From contig JAAERS010000062.1 in NCBI GenBank assembly GCA_024230095.1, positions 1-36,641 on the forward strand: a stretch of 36,641 nucleotides of DNA, written 5' to 3'. The DNA is from Gammaproteobacteria bacterium. GTDB taxonomy: Bacteria; Pseudomonadota; Gammaproteobacteria; Pseudomonadales; Balneatricaceae. A program made the translations under genes and the position numbers. Positions 1 through 7,892 of the stretch are shown here, piece after piece. The notes beneath the pieces were generated by a model. That model did not search any database. It had not been told where the DNA came from and was given only the letters and a program-made list of their open reading frames with translations. How positions within the stretch are numbered: the stretch's first letter is position 1; each line of letters begins with the position of its first letter.

Positions 1-1
1 C

Positions 2-223
2 GGCAAGATGTGGGCTCCTTATTTTGATAATCTGACCAAAGCCGATATGGATATTGCGCGTAACCTGGGATTGATCACCTATGTCTGGACAGTGAATGAT
101 CTGGAGGATGTCGACAGAATGATAGATCTGGGGGTGCATGGCATTATTTCTGACTATCCACTAGAGGTTTTAACACATCTTCATGCACAGGGTAGGGCTG
201 CTTCATTGCTTCCTCAGCAATAA
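2..223 (+). CDS. Glycerophosphodiester phosphodiesterase, C-terminal fragment (cut by window edge)
   Basis: The reading frame is open from base 2, so the 5' part lies outside the window; only the last 73 residues are visible. The end of the protein carries the pattern WTVND followed by an Asp-rich helix, GVHGIISDYP and a short tail. This matches the last beta strand and helix of the GDPD (UgpQ/GlpQ) TIM barrel. The family hydrolyses glycerophosphodiesters to sn-glycerol 3-phosphate and an alcohol. Catalytic residues of the family are N-terminal and cannot be checked here. A hairpin follows the stop, and a phosphonate-type importer and glpD lie downstream, which fits a glycerophosphate theme. 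Whether it is periplasmic or cytoplasmic cannot be told without the N-terminus. Confidence 0.85.
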   Translation, partial: GKMWAPYFDNLTKADMDIARNLGLITYVWTVNDLEDVDRMIDLGVHGIISDYPLEVLTHLHAQGRAASLLPQQ

Positions 224-247
224 ATTTCCCGGCTAAAAGTTCTGTTA

Positions 248-275
248 ACGCCCATAAGCTTCGACTTATGGGCGT
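248..275 (+). terminator. Hairpin after the GDPD gene
   Basis: An 11-bp perfect stem (ACGCCCATAAG at 248-258, CTTATGGGCGT at 265-275) closes a six-base loop containing TTCG. It begins 25 bases after the GDPD stop. The tail is pyrimidine-rich (CCTATTCC) but lacks a clean T run, so termination strength is uncertain. It separates the GDPD gene from the regulator gene that follows. Confidence 0.6.
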
Positions 276-432
276 CCTATTCCTTGCCCTGTTTTACAGA
301 GTGTCAAACTAACCCGTTTTTCATAATTGACCGTTTTCCAACAACAAACCACATTATTCTGTGCTATATCCCATAAAAAGCCCTTGATGTTTTAGACTAA
401 CACACATATGCTAATTTTAATGGGAGCAAAAA

Positions 433-1233
433 ATGAACACTAATCAGGATTTATCAAGCAAACGCCTACAAAAAAGTGAGCGGCGAGAGCAGATATTATT
501 GGAGTTGAGATTGCACCCTCATGTACGGATTTCCGACATGGCCGGGCGCTTTGGGGTTTCAAATGAAACAGTGCGTCGCGACATGGAGAGTCTTTCCAAG
601 GATGGCCTGATAAGCCGTGCTCATGGTGGGGCATCGGCCAGTCATCAATACCCCGATTTCGATCAGCGTAGCTGTGACCGACTGGAAGAACGTGAAGCCA
701 TCGGCCGTCGGGCAGCTGCGCTTGTGGAGCCAGGTGATACTGTGATGATTGACAGCGGATCAACCACCGTGCAACTGGCGCGGTTTTTGGCCTATGCCGG
801 TACACCCTGTACAGTAATTACTAATAGTCTGACCGTGGCTATGACATTAGGCAGGAGCAAGGTTGTTGAAGTCATCTTGTGCCCTGGGGACTATATGCCA
901 TCCGAAACGGCTGTATTGGGCACTGATACGATTGACTTTCTAGAACGGTACCATGTGGACCTTTGTATTCTTGGGGCGTCTGGGTTTTCGCAACAAGGGG
1001 TGTTTGAAACAGTGCGCGGATTTGCGGCTGTGAAACGTGCCATGTTGAGCAGCAGCGCCCAAGCACACTTGCTGATTGATAGCGGTAAATCCGGGTGTTC
1101 AGGCCTTGTCCGAGTTAGTCAGTTGGAAGCGTTGTCGTCAGTCATTATCGATCAAGCGCCTGAAGCGCAGTTGGCCGAAGCACTGGCGGCAGCAGAAGTG
1201 GAGGTGATTGTTGCCGAGAAATCGGTAATTTGA
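433..1233 (+). CDS. DeoR/GlpR-family transcriptional regulator of the phosphonate-type importer cluster
   Basis: This 266-residue protein has the two-part DeoR layout. An N-terminal winged helix-turn-helix spans about residues 18-66 (ISDMAGRFGVSNETVRRD, then SRAHGGA). The C-terminal DeoR sensor domain carries the phosphate-sugar binding loop DSGSTT at 107-112 and a later ILGASG strand. DeoR regulators usually bind phosphorylated sugars or polyols and repress an adjacent catabolic operon. The start at 433 is supported by GGGAG at 422-426. It lies 70 bases upstream of the binding-protein gene on the same strand, so it is the likely local repressor. It is clearly different from the second DeoR protein in this window, which is the true GlpR-like one. 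Its effector is unknown. Confidence 0.88.
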   Translation: MNTNQDLSSKRLQKSERREQILLELRLHPHVRISDMAGRFGVSNETVRRDMESLSKDGLISRAHGGASASHQYPDFDQRSCDRLEEREAIGRRAAALVEPGDTVMIDSGSTTVQLARFLAYAGTPCTVITNSLTVAMTLGRSKVVEVILCPGDYMPSETAVLGTDTIDFLERYHVDLCILGASGFSQQGVFETVRGFAAVKRAMLSSSAQAHLLIDSGKSGCSGLVRVSQLEALSSVIIDQAPEAQLAEALAAAEVEVIVAEKSVI

Positions 1234-1303
1234 AACGTGATCAGTTATTGGTCGCTATTTATATATCAGGTGAATACCTGTAACTCTTTATTGGAGAAGA
1301 ATT

Positions 1304-2281
1304 ATGAATAAAAATAGGAAACTTAATCTTCCCGGTGTGCTTTTTACGGCACTTATATTTACTTGTGGAGGTGCGGTGGCCGCAGATTGCCCGCGTGGCA
1401 CATTGGATGCGCGTTTTTGCGATGCGGATGGTGACTTGATTGCCGATATTCCTACAGATCCAGCGCAACTACTTGATCCAGAAACGCTAATATTTGCCTA
1501 TACACCAGTAGAAGATCCAGCAGTATACAAGACTGCGTGGTCAGATTTTCTGACACATCTTGAGAAAGAGACAGGTAAAGATGTGATGTTCTTTCCAGTG
1601 CAATCGAACGCCGCTCAAATTGAGGCCATGCGCTCAGGTAGGTTACATATCGCAGGCTTTAACACGGGATCAAACCCTCTGGCAGTAAATTGCGCGGGGT
1701 TCCGTCCATTTACCATTATGGCCTCAGCAGACGGCAATTTTGGTTATGAGATGGAGATCATTACATACCCAGGATCTGGTATAGAGAAAATAGAAGACAT
1801 TAAGAATAATAAGCTCGCTTTTACCTCTCCTACATCGAATTCGGGCTTCAAGGCACCATCAGCGATCCTGAAGGCTGATTACGATATGATCCCAGAGCGT
1901 GATTTCGAACCGGTCTATTCCGGCAAACATGACAACTCGATTTTGGGTGTGGCCAATAAAGACTATCCAGCTGCTGCTATCGCCAACTCCGTTAAAGCAC
2001 GAATGATTTTGCGTGATGTAATCGAACCAGAACAGGTGCTAACGATATATAAATCGCAAACATTCCCAACTACGGGCTTTGGTGTGGTCTATAACCTCAA
2101 ACCAGAACTGCAGGATAAAATTCGCAATGCATTCTTTAACTTTGAATGGGAAGGAACTACTTTGGAGGAAGAGTTTTCAAAATCAAATGAAGGTCAGTTT
2201 TTAGAAATGACCTATCAGAAATTCTGGGACGTGATTCGTAAGATCGATACGGCCAACGGTGTGAGTTACGCCTGTAAATAA
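1304..2281 (+). CDS. Phosphonate-type ABC transporter, periplasmic substrate-binding protein (PhnD-like)
   Basis: A 325-residue secreted protein. Residues 1-26 form a signal peptide (basic start, hydrophobic core, cleavage likely after AVA). The mature N-terminus has a Cys29/Cys39 pair and an acidic DADGD loop at 40-44, then the PhnD-like fold (LIFAYTPVEDPAVYK, QSNAAQIEAMRSGR, FTSPTSNSGFKAPS, SGKHDNSILGVANKD). The PhnD family binds phosphonates, phosphite and some phosphate esters. This subfamily, with the acidic N-terminal extension and the SGKHDNS motif, differs from E. coli PhnD, so the ligand should not be assumed to be a phosphonate. The start is supported by a GGAGA element about 10 bases upstream. 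It is first of four transporter genes, and the ATPase begins 82 bases downstream. Confidence 0.88.
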   Translation: MNKNRKLNLPGVLFTALIFTCGGAVAADCPRGTLDARFCDADGDLIADIPTDPAQLLDPETLIFAYTPVEDPAVYKTAWSDFLTHLEKETGKDVMFFPVQSNAAQIEAMRSGRLHIAGFNTGSNPLAVNCAGFRPFTIMASADGNFGYEMEIITYPGSGIEKIEDIKNNKLAFTSPTSNSGFKAPSAILKADYDMIPERDFEPVYSGKHDNSILGVANKDYPAAAIANSVKARMILRDVIEPEQVLTIYKSQTFPTTGFGVVYNLKPELQDKIRNAFFNFEWEGTTLEEEFSKSNEGQFLEMTYQKFWDVIRKIDTANGVSYACK

Positions 2282-2363
2282 GGCTGTTATGCCAGCGGCT
2301 CTTGATGAGGGCCGCCGGCATATTTTCTGCTGATATGGAATTTTCTCAGAGATAGGAGCGAAC

Positions 2364-3167
2364 ATGGTACGGCTAGAAAAGCTGACGAAAACATATAAAA
2401 CTGGTGATCAGGCCTTGAAAGCGGTTGATCTGGATATTCCTGAAGGTCAGGTTTTAGCCTTGATAGGGCCATCTGGTGCAGGAAAATCTACTCTGATTCG
2501 TTGTCTAAATCGGCTGGTTGAGCCAACCGGAGGCAAAGCGTGGTTGGGTGAGACTGAATTGACTTCACTTTCACAAGGCAGATTACGAAAGGCCCGGCGC
2601 CGGATAGGTATGATCTTTCAGGAATATGCCTTAGTTGAACGCTTGACGGTAATGGAAAATGTATTATCTGGTCGATTGGGCTATGTCGGTTTTTGGCGCA
2701 GTTTTCTTCGACGCTACCCACAAAAAGATGTAGATGAGGCGTTCCGCTTGCTGGATAGAGTGGGTTTGTTACATATGGCTGACAAACGTGCCGACGAGCT
2801 TTCGGGGGGGCAGCGTCAGCGGGTCGGCATTTGCCGTGCCCTGATCCAAGATCCTGATCTATTGCTGGTGGACGAACCCACTGCCTCTCTTGACCCTAAG
2901 ACCAGCCGACAGATTATGCGTCTTATAGTTGAGTTGTGCCAAGAACGTAGACTGGCAGCGATTATTAACATTCATGATGTGGCATTGGCACAGATGTTCG
3001 TACAACGAGTGATTGGATTGGAATTCGGCAGCGTTGTGTTCGATGGTGCTCCAGACGGGCTGACCCCGGATGTGTTAACCCAAATCTATGGCGAAGAAGA
3101 TTGGGAAGCAACGATCCAGAAGGACGAGGGTAGGAGCAGCGAAGAAGTGGAGGAGTCGGCATGGTGA
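2364..3167 (+). CDS. Phosphonate-type ABC transporter ATP-binding protein (PhnC-like)
   Basis: This 267-residue cytoplasmic ATPase energises the importer. The Walker A motif GPSGAGKST is at residues 35-43. The Q-loop region ([20 protein letters not shown]), the signature LSGGQRQR and the Walker B run [12 protein letters not shown] follow in the normal order, and a switch His is present in NIHDVALA. The insert after [10 protein letters not shown], with a LRRYP segment, is typical of PhnC proteins. The upstream purine run AGATAGGAG supports the ATG at 2364. The 3' end overlaps the first permease gene by 7 bases, which indicates translational coupling within one operon. No residue looks defective. 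Confidence 0.92.
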   Translation: MVRLEKLTKTYKTGDQALKAVDLDIPEGQVLALIGPSGAGKSTLIRCLNRLVEPTGGKAWLGETELTSLSQGRLRKARRRIGMIFQEYALVERLTVMENVLSGRLGYVGFWRSFLRRYPQKDVDEAFRLLDRVGLLHMADKRADELSGGQRQRVGICRALIQDPDLLLVDEPTASLDPKTSRQIMRLIVELCQERRLAAIINIHDVALAQMFVQRVIGLEFGSVVFDGAPDGLTPDVLTQIYGEEDWEATIQKDEGRSSEEVEESAW

Positions 3168-4009
3168 TGTCGGTAGATCATGTCCAAAATTTACCCTCGC
3201 ATAGTGAGCTTAAATATATGCTTGGTAGGCGTTGGCGTAAGCCGCGCTTTATTAAGAGATCATGGCTGCGCTGGTTGCTTGGAGTGGGTGCCCTAATCTA
3301 TTTGATAGCCGCCGTGATGACAGTTGAAGTCAATTGGTCACGGGTCTATGAGGGGCTCGATCGAGGCTGGAAGTTTGTGTCAGCTTTTACCAGCCCTGAT
3401 TTTGTGAGTCGCGGAAGCGATATTTGGGAAGGGATGTTGGAAAGCCTTATTATGACAGTAACCGCTTCGGTTGTGGGCATAGCCATCTCAATCCCCATTG
3501 GATTAGGTGCTGCGCGCAATATATCTCCCTTGCCTGTTTATCTGATTTGTCGTGGCATTGTGGCAATTAGTCGAGCGTTACAGGAAATTATTGTGGCGAT
3601 TCTTCTGGTAGCCATTTTTGGCTTTGGCCCACTCGCCGGGTTCTTAACTCTTAGCTTTGCCACCATAGGGTTCCTGTCGAAATTGTTGGCGGAAGAGATA
3701 GAGGCGATGAGCCGGGTGCAGGCTGAGGCGGTTCGGGCTACGGGGGCGAGCTGGTTGCAATGGATTAATTATGGCGTTCAGCCTCAGGTGATGCCGCGAC
3801 TAATCGGGCTTTCAATATATCGTATGGATATCAATTTTCGTGAAAGTGCTATTCTTGGTCTGGTTGGTGCAGGTGGCATAGGTGCGACTCTCAATACTGC
3901 CTTTGACCGCTATGAATATGATACTGCCGCAGCAATCCTAATCTTGATTATCGTGATCGTCATGGCTTTCGAATATCTGTCAGGTGTCATCCGGGCGAGG
4001 GTACAATAA
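3161..4009 (+). CDS. Phosphonate-type ABC transporter permease 1 (PhnE-like)
   Basis: A 282-residue inner-membrane permease with about six hydrophobic segments. After a cytoplasmic basic N-terminus, the first membrane segment is near residues 40-56. The ATPase-docking EAA loop is visible as [26 protein letters not shown], followed by [20 protein letters not shown], a sequence typical of PhnE. The GGAGGAG at 3149-3155 supports the ATG at 3161, and an in-frame ATG at 3167 is an alternative. The gene overlaps phnC-like by 7 bases and its stop overlaps the next permease start. PhnE proteins normally form a homodimer; here two different permeases probably make a heterodimer. Confidence 0.9.
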   Translation: MVMSVDHVQNLPSHSELKYMLGRRWRKPRFIKRSWLRWLLGVGALIYLIAAVMTVEVNWSRVYEGLDRGWKFVSAFTSPDFVSRGSDIWEGMLESLIMTVTASVVGIAISIPIGLGAARNISPLPVYLICRGIVAISRALQEIIVAILLVAIFGFGPLAGFLTLSFATIGFLSKLLAEEIEAMSRVQAEAVRATGASWLQWINYGVQPQVMPRLIGLSIYRMDINFRESAILGLVGAGGIGATLNTAFDRYEYDTAAAILILIIVIVMAFEYLSGVIRARVQ

Positions 4010-4824
4010 TGGTTACTTTACAAAAGGAAGGCGTGATGAGCTGGCGCCGACGTACCACAGGGCGGGCACTTTTAGGATGGTTCGGCTGGTTGATGGGTGT
4101 CGCGCTGTTCATGTATTGCTGGCAGCAGATTTCAGCATCGACCACATGGTTCTTTGTTTGGGATGCGCCTCGAGTTGCTGAAGATATCTGGAGCCGGGCT
4201 ACACCGCCGCGATGGGAATATATCGCTAAACTGGGTCGTCCAATCTGGGATACGCTTAATATTGCCACATTGGGTACATTGATCGCACTGTGTTTCGCTG
4301 TGCCGGTGGCCTTTTTGGCCGCGCGCAACACCACTCCCTCGGCGTTGTTTATACGCCCCATTGCACTGTTGATTATTGTCTCATCCCGCTCTATTAATTC
4401 ACTGATCTGGGCGCTATTGTTGATTGCTATCATCGGTCCTGGAGTATTTGCTGGAATTGCAGCCATTGCTATCCGCTCGATTGGGTTCTGTGCCAAGTTA
4501 CTATATGAGGCCATCGAGGAGATCGACGAGACTCAGGTTGAGGCGATTGTTGCCACGGGTGCCTCCCGTTGGCAAGTGATGGCCTATGGCATTGTTCCAC
4601 AGATTATGCCCGCATTTGCTGGGATTGCAGTATTCCGATGGGATATTAATATTCGTGAGTCTACTGTTCTGGGCTTGGTCGGAGCAGGTGGAATCGGCCT
4701 TCAGCTTTCTGCATCATTGAATGTGCTGGCTTGGCCACAAGTTAGCTTGATACTCTTGGTGATTCTAGCTGCAGTAGTACTTGGTGAATGGGTGTCAGCC
4801 AAGATCAGGGGCGCGATTATTTAA
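4009..4824 (+). CDS. Phosphonate-type ABC transporter permease 2 (PhnE-like)
   Basis: This 271-residue second permease is a paralogue of its upstream neighbour. It carries the EAA loop TQVEAIVATGASRWQVMAYGIVPQIMP and then [20 protein letters not shown]. About six membrane segments are visible. The first ATG overlaps the upstream stop (TAATG at 4007-4011). An in-frame ATG at 4036 sits 7 bases after AGGA (4025-4028) and may be the true start, giving 262 residues. The HAD gene begins two bases after its stop, so transport and the enzyme are almost certainly cotranscribed. Two PhnE genes in tandem occur in many PhnCDE-like systems. Confidence 0.9.
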   Translation: MVTLQKEGVMSWRRRTTGRALLGWFGWLMGVALFMYCWQQISASTTWFFVWDAPRVAEDIWSRATPPRWEYIAKLGRPIWDTLNIATLGTLIALCFAVPVAFLAARNTTPSALFIRPIALLIIVSSRSINSLIWALLLIAIIGPGVFAGIAAIAIRSIGFCAKLLYEAIEEIDETQVEAIVATGASRWQVMAYGIVPQIMPAFAGIAVFRWDINIRESTVLGLVGAGGIGLQLSASLNVLAWPQVSLILLVILAAVVLGEWVSAKIRGAII

Positions 4825-4826
4825 CA

Positions 4827-5726
4827 ATGATAAATGCCGAGACGGCTCTGGATCTATATGAGGCAGCACGGCACAGGTTGCCTAGAGTGAATTATAAAGG
4901 GGATTGCGTGCCGCTATCCGATCTGATGGAGTTGGCGGATAGATACGATATTTTGTTATTTGATGCCTTTGGTGTTCTTAATATTGGCGAGGAGGCTATT
5001 CCCGGAGTGCCAAAGCGCATCTTGGAACTACAAGCGGCTGGAAAACGCGTGATGGTGCTGACCAATTCTGCTTCCATGCCTCATTCTGCCTTGTTGGAAA
5101 AGTTTACTCGCCAGGGTTATCACTTTGCTCCTGAGGATGTTATCAGCAGCCGTGACGTGCTCTTGGCGCATTTTGCGCCGGCTGTTGGTGAATGTTGGGG
5201 AGTTATCGTGCCGCCTGAATTGCAAAAGGGCACGTTGGATGACTTTCCATTGACCTTTTTGGAAGATGATCCGGTGGACTATAAAGCTGTCAATGGCGTG
5301 CTTATGCTGGGTAGTGGTGGATGGACGGCCAAGCGTCAAGCTTTGCTCAACGAAGCTTTGTGCAGGCAACCACGGCCTTTGTGGGTAGGTAATCCGGATA
5401 TTGTTGCACCTAGGGAAAGCGGCTTTTCTGCGCAGCCCGGCTATTTCGCACATCATTTGGCAGACCGGTCGTCAATTGTCCCCCGGTTTTTCGGGAAACC
5501 TTTTCGCAATATATACCATTATGCTTTTTCACGCATGGGATCTGAATTTGATCCTAAACGGACAGTGATGATTGGTGACAGTTTACATACAGATATCCTC
5601 GGTGCTCAGGCGTCAGGTATAGATTCAGCGCTGGTTGTGAATCATGGTCTTCTGGCGGAACTTTGCGCAACTGATGAAATTTGTAGAACGGCAATAAAGC
5701 CAGATTTTATTTTGACTGGACTCTAG
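4827..5726 (+). CDS. HAD-superfamily class IIA hydrolase in the importer operon
   Basis: The 299-residue protein resembles the class IIA HAD group often labelled TIGR01459. Motif I is DILLFDAFGVL: the nucleophile Asp is present but the second catalytic Asp (D+2) is Phe, a feature I recall from other members of this group (D-x-F/W-G-V). Motif II is VMVLTNSAS, motif III is the Lys in FFGKPF, and motif IV is MIGDSLHTDILGA. The C2 cap lies between motifs II and III. The ATG at 4827 is only two bases after the permease stop; a longer frame from 4788 would overlap the permease and is less likely. Its position argues that it acts on the imported compound. The Phe makes simple phosphatase activity uncertain. 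Confidence 0.85.
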   Translation: MINAETALDLYEAARHRLPRVNYKGDCVPLSDLMELADRYDILLFDAFGVLNIGEEAIPGVPKRILELQAAGKRVMVLTNSASMPHSALLEKFTRQGYHFAPEDVISSRDVLLAHFAPAVGECWGVIVPPELQKGTLDDFPLTFLEDDPVDYKAVNGVLMLGSGGWTAKRQALLNEALCRQPRPLWVGNPDIVAPRESGFSAQPGYFAHHLADRSSIVPRFFGKPFRNIYHYAFSRMGSEFDPKRTVMIGDSLHTDILGAQASGIDSALVVNHGLLAELCATDEICRTAIKPDFILTGL

Positions 5727-5796
5727 TGCATAGGCTCGATGTTTGCTTATAGATATACGTTTGGATATGTGAACGATCTCCAGACAGAGTTTTACT

Positions 5797-5819
5797 TGGG
5801 CAGGATAGGATGTTGCCCA
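5797..5819 (+). other. Small hairpin upstream of the second HAD gene
   Basis: A 6-bp perfect stem (TGGGCA at 5797-5802, TGCCCA at 5814-5819) with an 11-base loop lies 70 bases after the stop of the class IIA HAD gene. No T run follows, so it is a weak terminator at best. A Shine-Dalgarno-preceded mini-ORF begins 24 bases downstream. The rest of the 5727-5935 gap is AT-rich with no gene I can support. Confidence 0.35.
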
Positions 5820-5935
5820 GTGTTCTTGAAAGGACGTGAGTAATGAATAACTGCCTGTTAGCAAATTCATCGCTACAGCGTCAGTCGCTTTGTTAGAAAT
5901 AATAAAAAGTTGGGTATATATTTAAGAATTTAATT

Positions 5936-6736
5936 ATGCAACCACTTTCACAACTACCACTGGCAACAGCAAGGTCTATCAACTTTGTGTTTGCTGATAT
6001 TGATGACACCATCACTACCGAAGGGTGCCTCAGTGCCGCAAGCTATACAGCTATAGAAAACCTGACAGCCGCCGGCATCCGTGTTATTCCCGTAACTGGC
6101 CGGCCGGCCGGTTGGTGCGATCTCATAGCCAGATTGTGGCCTGTCGCAGGTGTGGTTGGTGAAAATGGAGCATTTTATTATGCCTACCAGAGAGCTGATC
6201 GCTCGATGGTAAGGGTATTTGCAGCCACTGAGCAGGAACGAAGTCGCAATAGACAAAAGTTGACACAAGTTCGTGAACAGATTTTGGCTGAGGTGTCAGG
6301 CTCAGCCGTTGCTGCTGATCAGTCCTTTCGCGATACGGATCTTGCCATCGACTTTTGTGAGGATGTGGCTCCTTTGGCTGATAAAGATGTGCAACGTATT
6401 CAAGCGATTTTTGAAGCCGCTGGTGCCGTTGCAAAAATTTCCTCCATTCATGTTAATGGGTGGTTTGGTACCCATGATAAGCTCACTATGACCCAACGGT
6501 TCTGTCGAGAAATACTGAAAGTTGAATTACATGATATTCTGGAAGAAGCCATGTTCGTTGGCGATAGCCCCAATGATGCCCCCATGTTTGCTCATTTTAA
6601 ACATGCTTTTGGAGTCGACAATGTCAGGGATTTTGCGGCTATGGATGCTTATCCGGCATGGTTATCAAAGGGCCGTGGCGGAGAAGGGTTTGTAGAAATC
6701 GCCCATTGCTTGTTAACAGCAAGAGGTTGGTTGTAG
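5936..6736 (+). CDS. HAD-superfamily class IIB phosphatase (Cof / sugar-phosphate phosphatase type)
   Basis: A 266-residue HAD protein with intact catalysis motifs. Motif I is FADIDDTIT (both Asp present), motif II is VIPVTGRPAGW, the motif III Lys is in THDKLTM, and motif IV is FVGDSPNDAPMF. The large cap between motifs II and III (about residues 80-190) and the SPND signature place it with class IIB enzymes, which dephosphorylate sugar and polyol phosphates or phosphoglycerates. The substrate is not evident. There is no good Shine-Dalgarno before 5936. It sits 209 bases after the class IIA HAD gene and is followed by glpR, so it may have its own promoter. Two HAD enzymes of different cap class suggest successive steps or different phosphorylated products. 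Confidence 0.85.
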   Translation: MQPLSQLPLATARSINFVFADIDDTITTEGCLSAASYTAIENLTAAGIRVIPVTGRPAGWCDLIARLWPVAGVVGENGAFYYAYQRADRSMVRVFAATEQERSRNRQKLTQVREQILAEVSGSAVAADQSFRDTDLAIDFCEDVAPLADKDVQRIQAIFEAAGAVAKISSIHVNGWFGTHDKLTMTQRFCREILKVELHDILEEAMFVGDSPNDAPMFAHFKHAFGVDNVRDFAAMDAYPAWLSKGRGGEGFVEIAHCLLTARGWL

Positions 6737-6787
6737 ACCTGTACGGGGTGGTGTGAAGTTTGGCTATACAAATCTTGATTGTTCGTA

Positions 6788-6807
6788 TATGTTCGTTATG
6801 TAACTTG
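6788..6807. promoter_or_regulatory. GlpR-like operator half site upstream of glpR
   Basis: TATGTTCGTT at 6788-6797 matches the left half of the E. coli GlpR operator consensus (WATGTTCGWT, then WWCGAACATW) exactly. A second TGTTCG occurs just before it at 6780-6785. The right half is poorly conserved. The site is about 130 bases upstream of the glpR start and could mediate autoregulation. Recognition is by eye against a remembered consensus. Confidence 0.5.
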
Positions 6808-6926
6808 GCTTTAGTAATCTGAGTAATATTAGTCTGGCATATCATTACTACAGTTCCCACCTTTCGTGCACAAGTGTTACAATGCTGGCCAGCTTATATG
6901 TGAGTGGTCGAAGAGGAATTAGAGCA

Positions 6927-7685
6927 ATGAGCCAGAGTCATCGTCATGCCTTGATTCTTGAAAAAATTCAAGCTAGTGGTTTTGTTAGCATCGACGAATT
7001 AGTGGAGTTTTTTCAAGTTACTCCCCAAACTATCCGCCGAGACCTTAATCAATTGGCGATGGAACAAAATATCTCTCGACATCATGGTGGTGCTGGGCTG
7101 GAAAGTAGTACGGTTAACACCTCCTATCAAATGCGCAAGGTGTTGAATCTTGAGGCCAAGGAAAAGATCGCTGCAGCGTTGGTAAAAATCATTCCTGATG
7201 GGGCATCGTTATTTATTAACATTGGTACTACCAATGAAATTATTGCCCGAGCCCTGTTGAATCATCGTGACCTTCAGGTGGTTACCAACAATCTTCATGT
7301 GGCATCAATACTTGGAGTCAAGGAAGATTTTTCGGTTATTATCGCTGGTGGTGAAGTTCGACACAGTGACGGTGGCGTTATAGGCGAAGCGACCAGCGAC
7401 TTTATCAACCAGTTCCATATGGACTTTGGTATTATAGGTATAAGTGGTATTTTGTCCGATGGTTCGCTACTTGATTTTGATTATCGTGAAGTTCTTGTGG
7501 CTCAGGCGATTATTCAAAATTCACGTCAGGTATTGCTAGCTACTGACCATTCTAAATTTGGCCGCAATGCGATGGTTCGACTTGGCACTATTGGTCAGGC
7601 TGACCACCTTTTTACTGATACACCTCCACCAGAGGAAATAATGGCAGCATTGGATGAGTATCAGGTCATTCTTCACATGGTATAG
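6927..7685 (+). CDS. glpR: Glycerol-3-phosphate regulon repressor GlpR
   Basis: From the ATG at 6927 the protein has 252 residues, the same length as E. coli GlpR, and aligns with it throughout by eye. The DeoR helix-turn-helix reads QVTPQTIRRDLNQL followed by SRHHGGAGL; the effector loop is NIGTT at 98-102; the later blocks VVTNNLHVASIL, GGVIGEATSDFI, DFGIIGISGI and DHSKFGRNAMV are all GlpR-like. GlpR represses glp genes and is released by glycerol 3-phosphate. The start is chosen because GAGGAATT precedes it and because it matches GlpR homologues; the frame also extends back to 6882. glpD follows on the same strand with GlpR-like half sites in its promoter. Confidence 0.93.
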   Translation: MSQSHRHALILEKIQASGFVSIDELVEFFQVTPQTIRRDLNQLAMEQNISRHHGGAGLESSTVNTSYQMRKVLNLEAKEKIAAALVKIIPDGASLFINIGTTNEIIARALLNHRDLQVVTNNLHVASILGVKEDFSVIIAGGEVRHSDGGVIGEATSDFINQFHMDFGIIGISGILSDGSLLDFDYREVLVAQAIIQNSRQVLLATDHSKFGRNAMVRLGTIGQADHLFTDTPPPEEIMAALDEYQVILHMV

Positions 7686-7700
7686 ATAGCGCTCTATACC
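7679..7700 (+). terminator. Palindromic hairpin overlapping the glpR stop codon
   Basis: An 8-bp perfect stem (GGTATAGA at 7679-7686, TCTATACC at 7693-7700) with loop TAGCGC spans the end of glpR. An interrupted T-rich stretch (ATATTTTC) follows a few bases later. It could weakly terminate glpR transcription or act as a protein-binding palindrome. Confidence 0.4.
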
Positions 7701-7783
7701 AACATATTTTCAATAAAATCATCTGCTTATTCACTCGTTGTGTTCACTAATTACACAGCCTAGGAAGTTTCGTTCTGGTTGTA

Positions 7784-7803
7784 AATGTTCGAAAATGTTT
7801 GAA
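7784..7803. promoter_or_regulatory. GlpR-like operator over the glpD promoter
   Basis: AATGTTCGAA (7784-7793) is followed directly by AATGTTTGAA (7794-7803) and AATATTCC, a 10-bp-periodic direct repeat. The first unit agrees with the GlpR half-site consensus WATGTTCGWT at nine of ten positions; the second has one further change. The second unit contains the predicted glpD -35 hexamer, so binding would block RNA polymerase. Arrangement as direct rather than inverted repeats differs from the textbook palindrome. Confidence 0.55.
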
Positions 7804-7827
7804 AATATTCCTAATTAAGCTTATACT
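7799..7827 (+). promoter_or_regulatory. Sigma-70 promoter of glpD
   Basis: TTGAAA (7799-7804) and TATACT (7822-7827) each match the consensus at five of six positions and are separated by exactly 17 bases. Transcription would start near 7834, leaving a leader of about 59 bases before the GTG at 7893. This is the clearest sigma-70-type promoter I noticed in the window. Confidence 0.65.
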
Positions 7828-7892
7828 CTATTCCAACAGGTTGGTTATGCAACATTGCTGCCGCAGAACATGGAATAGGGTGCAATAGGTAA

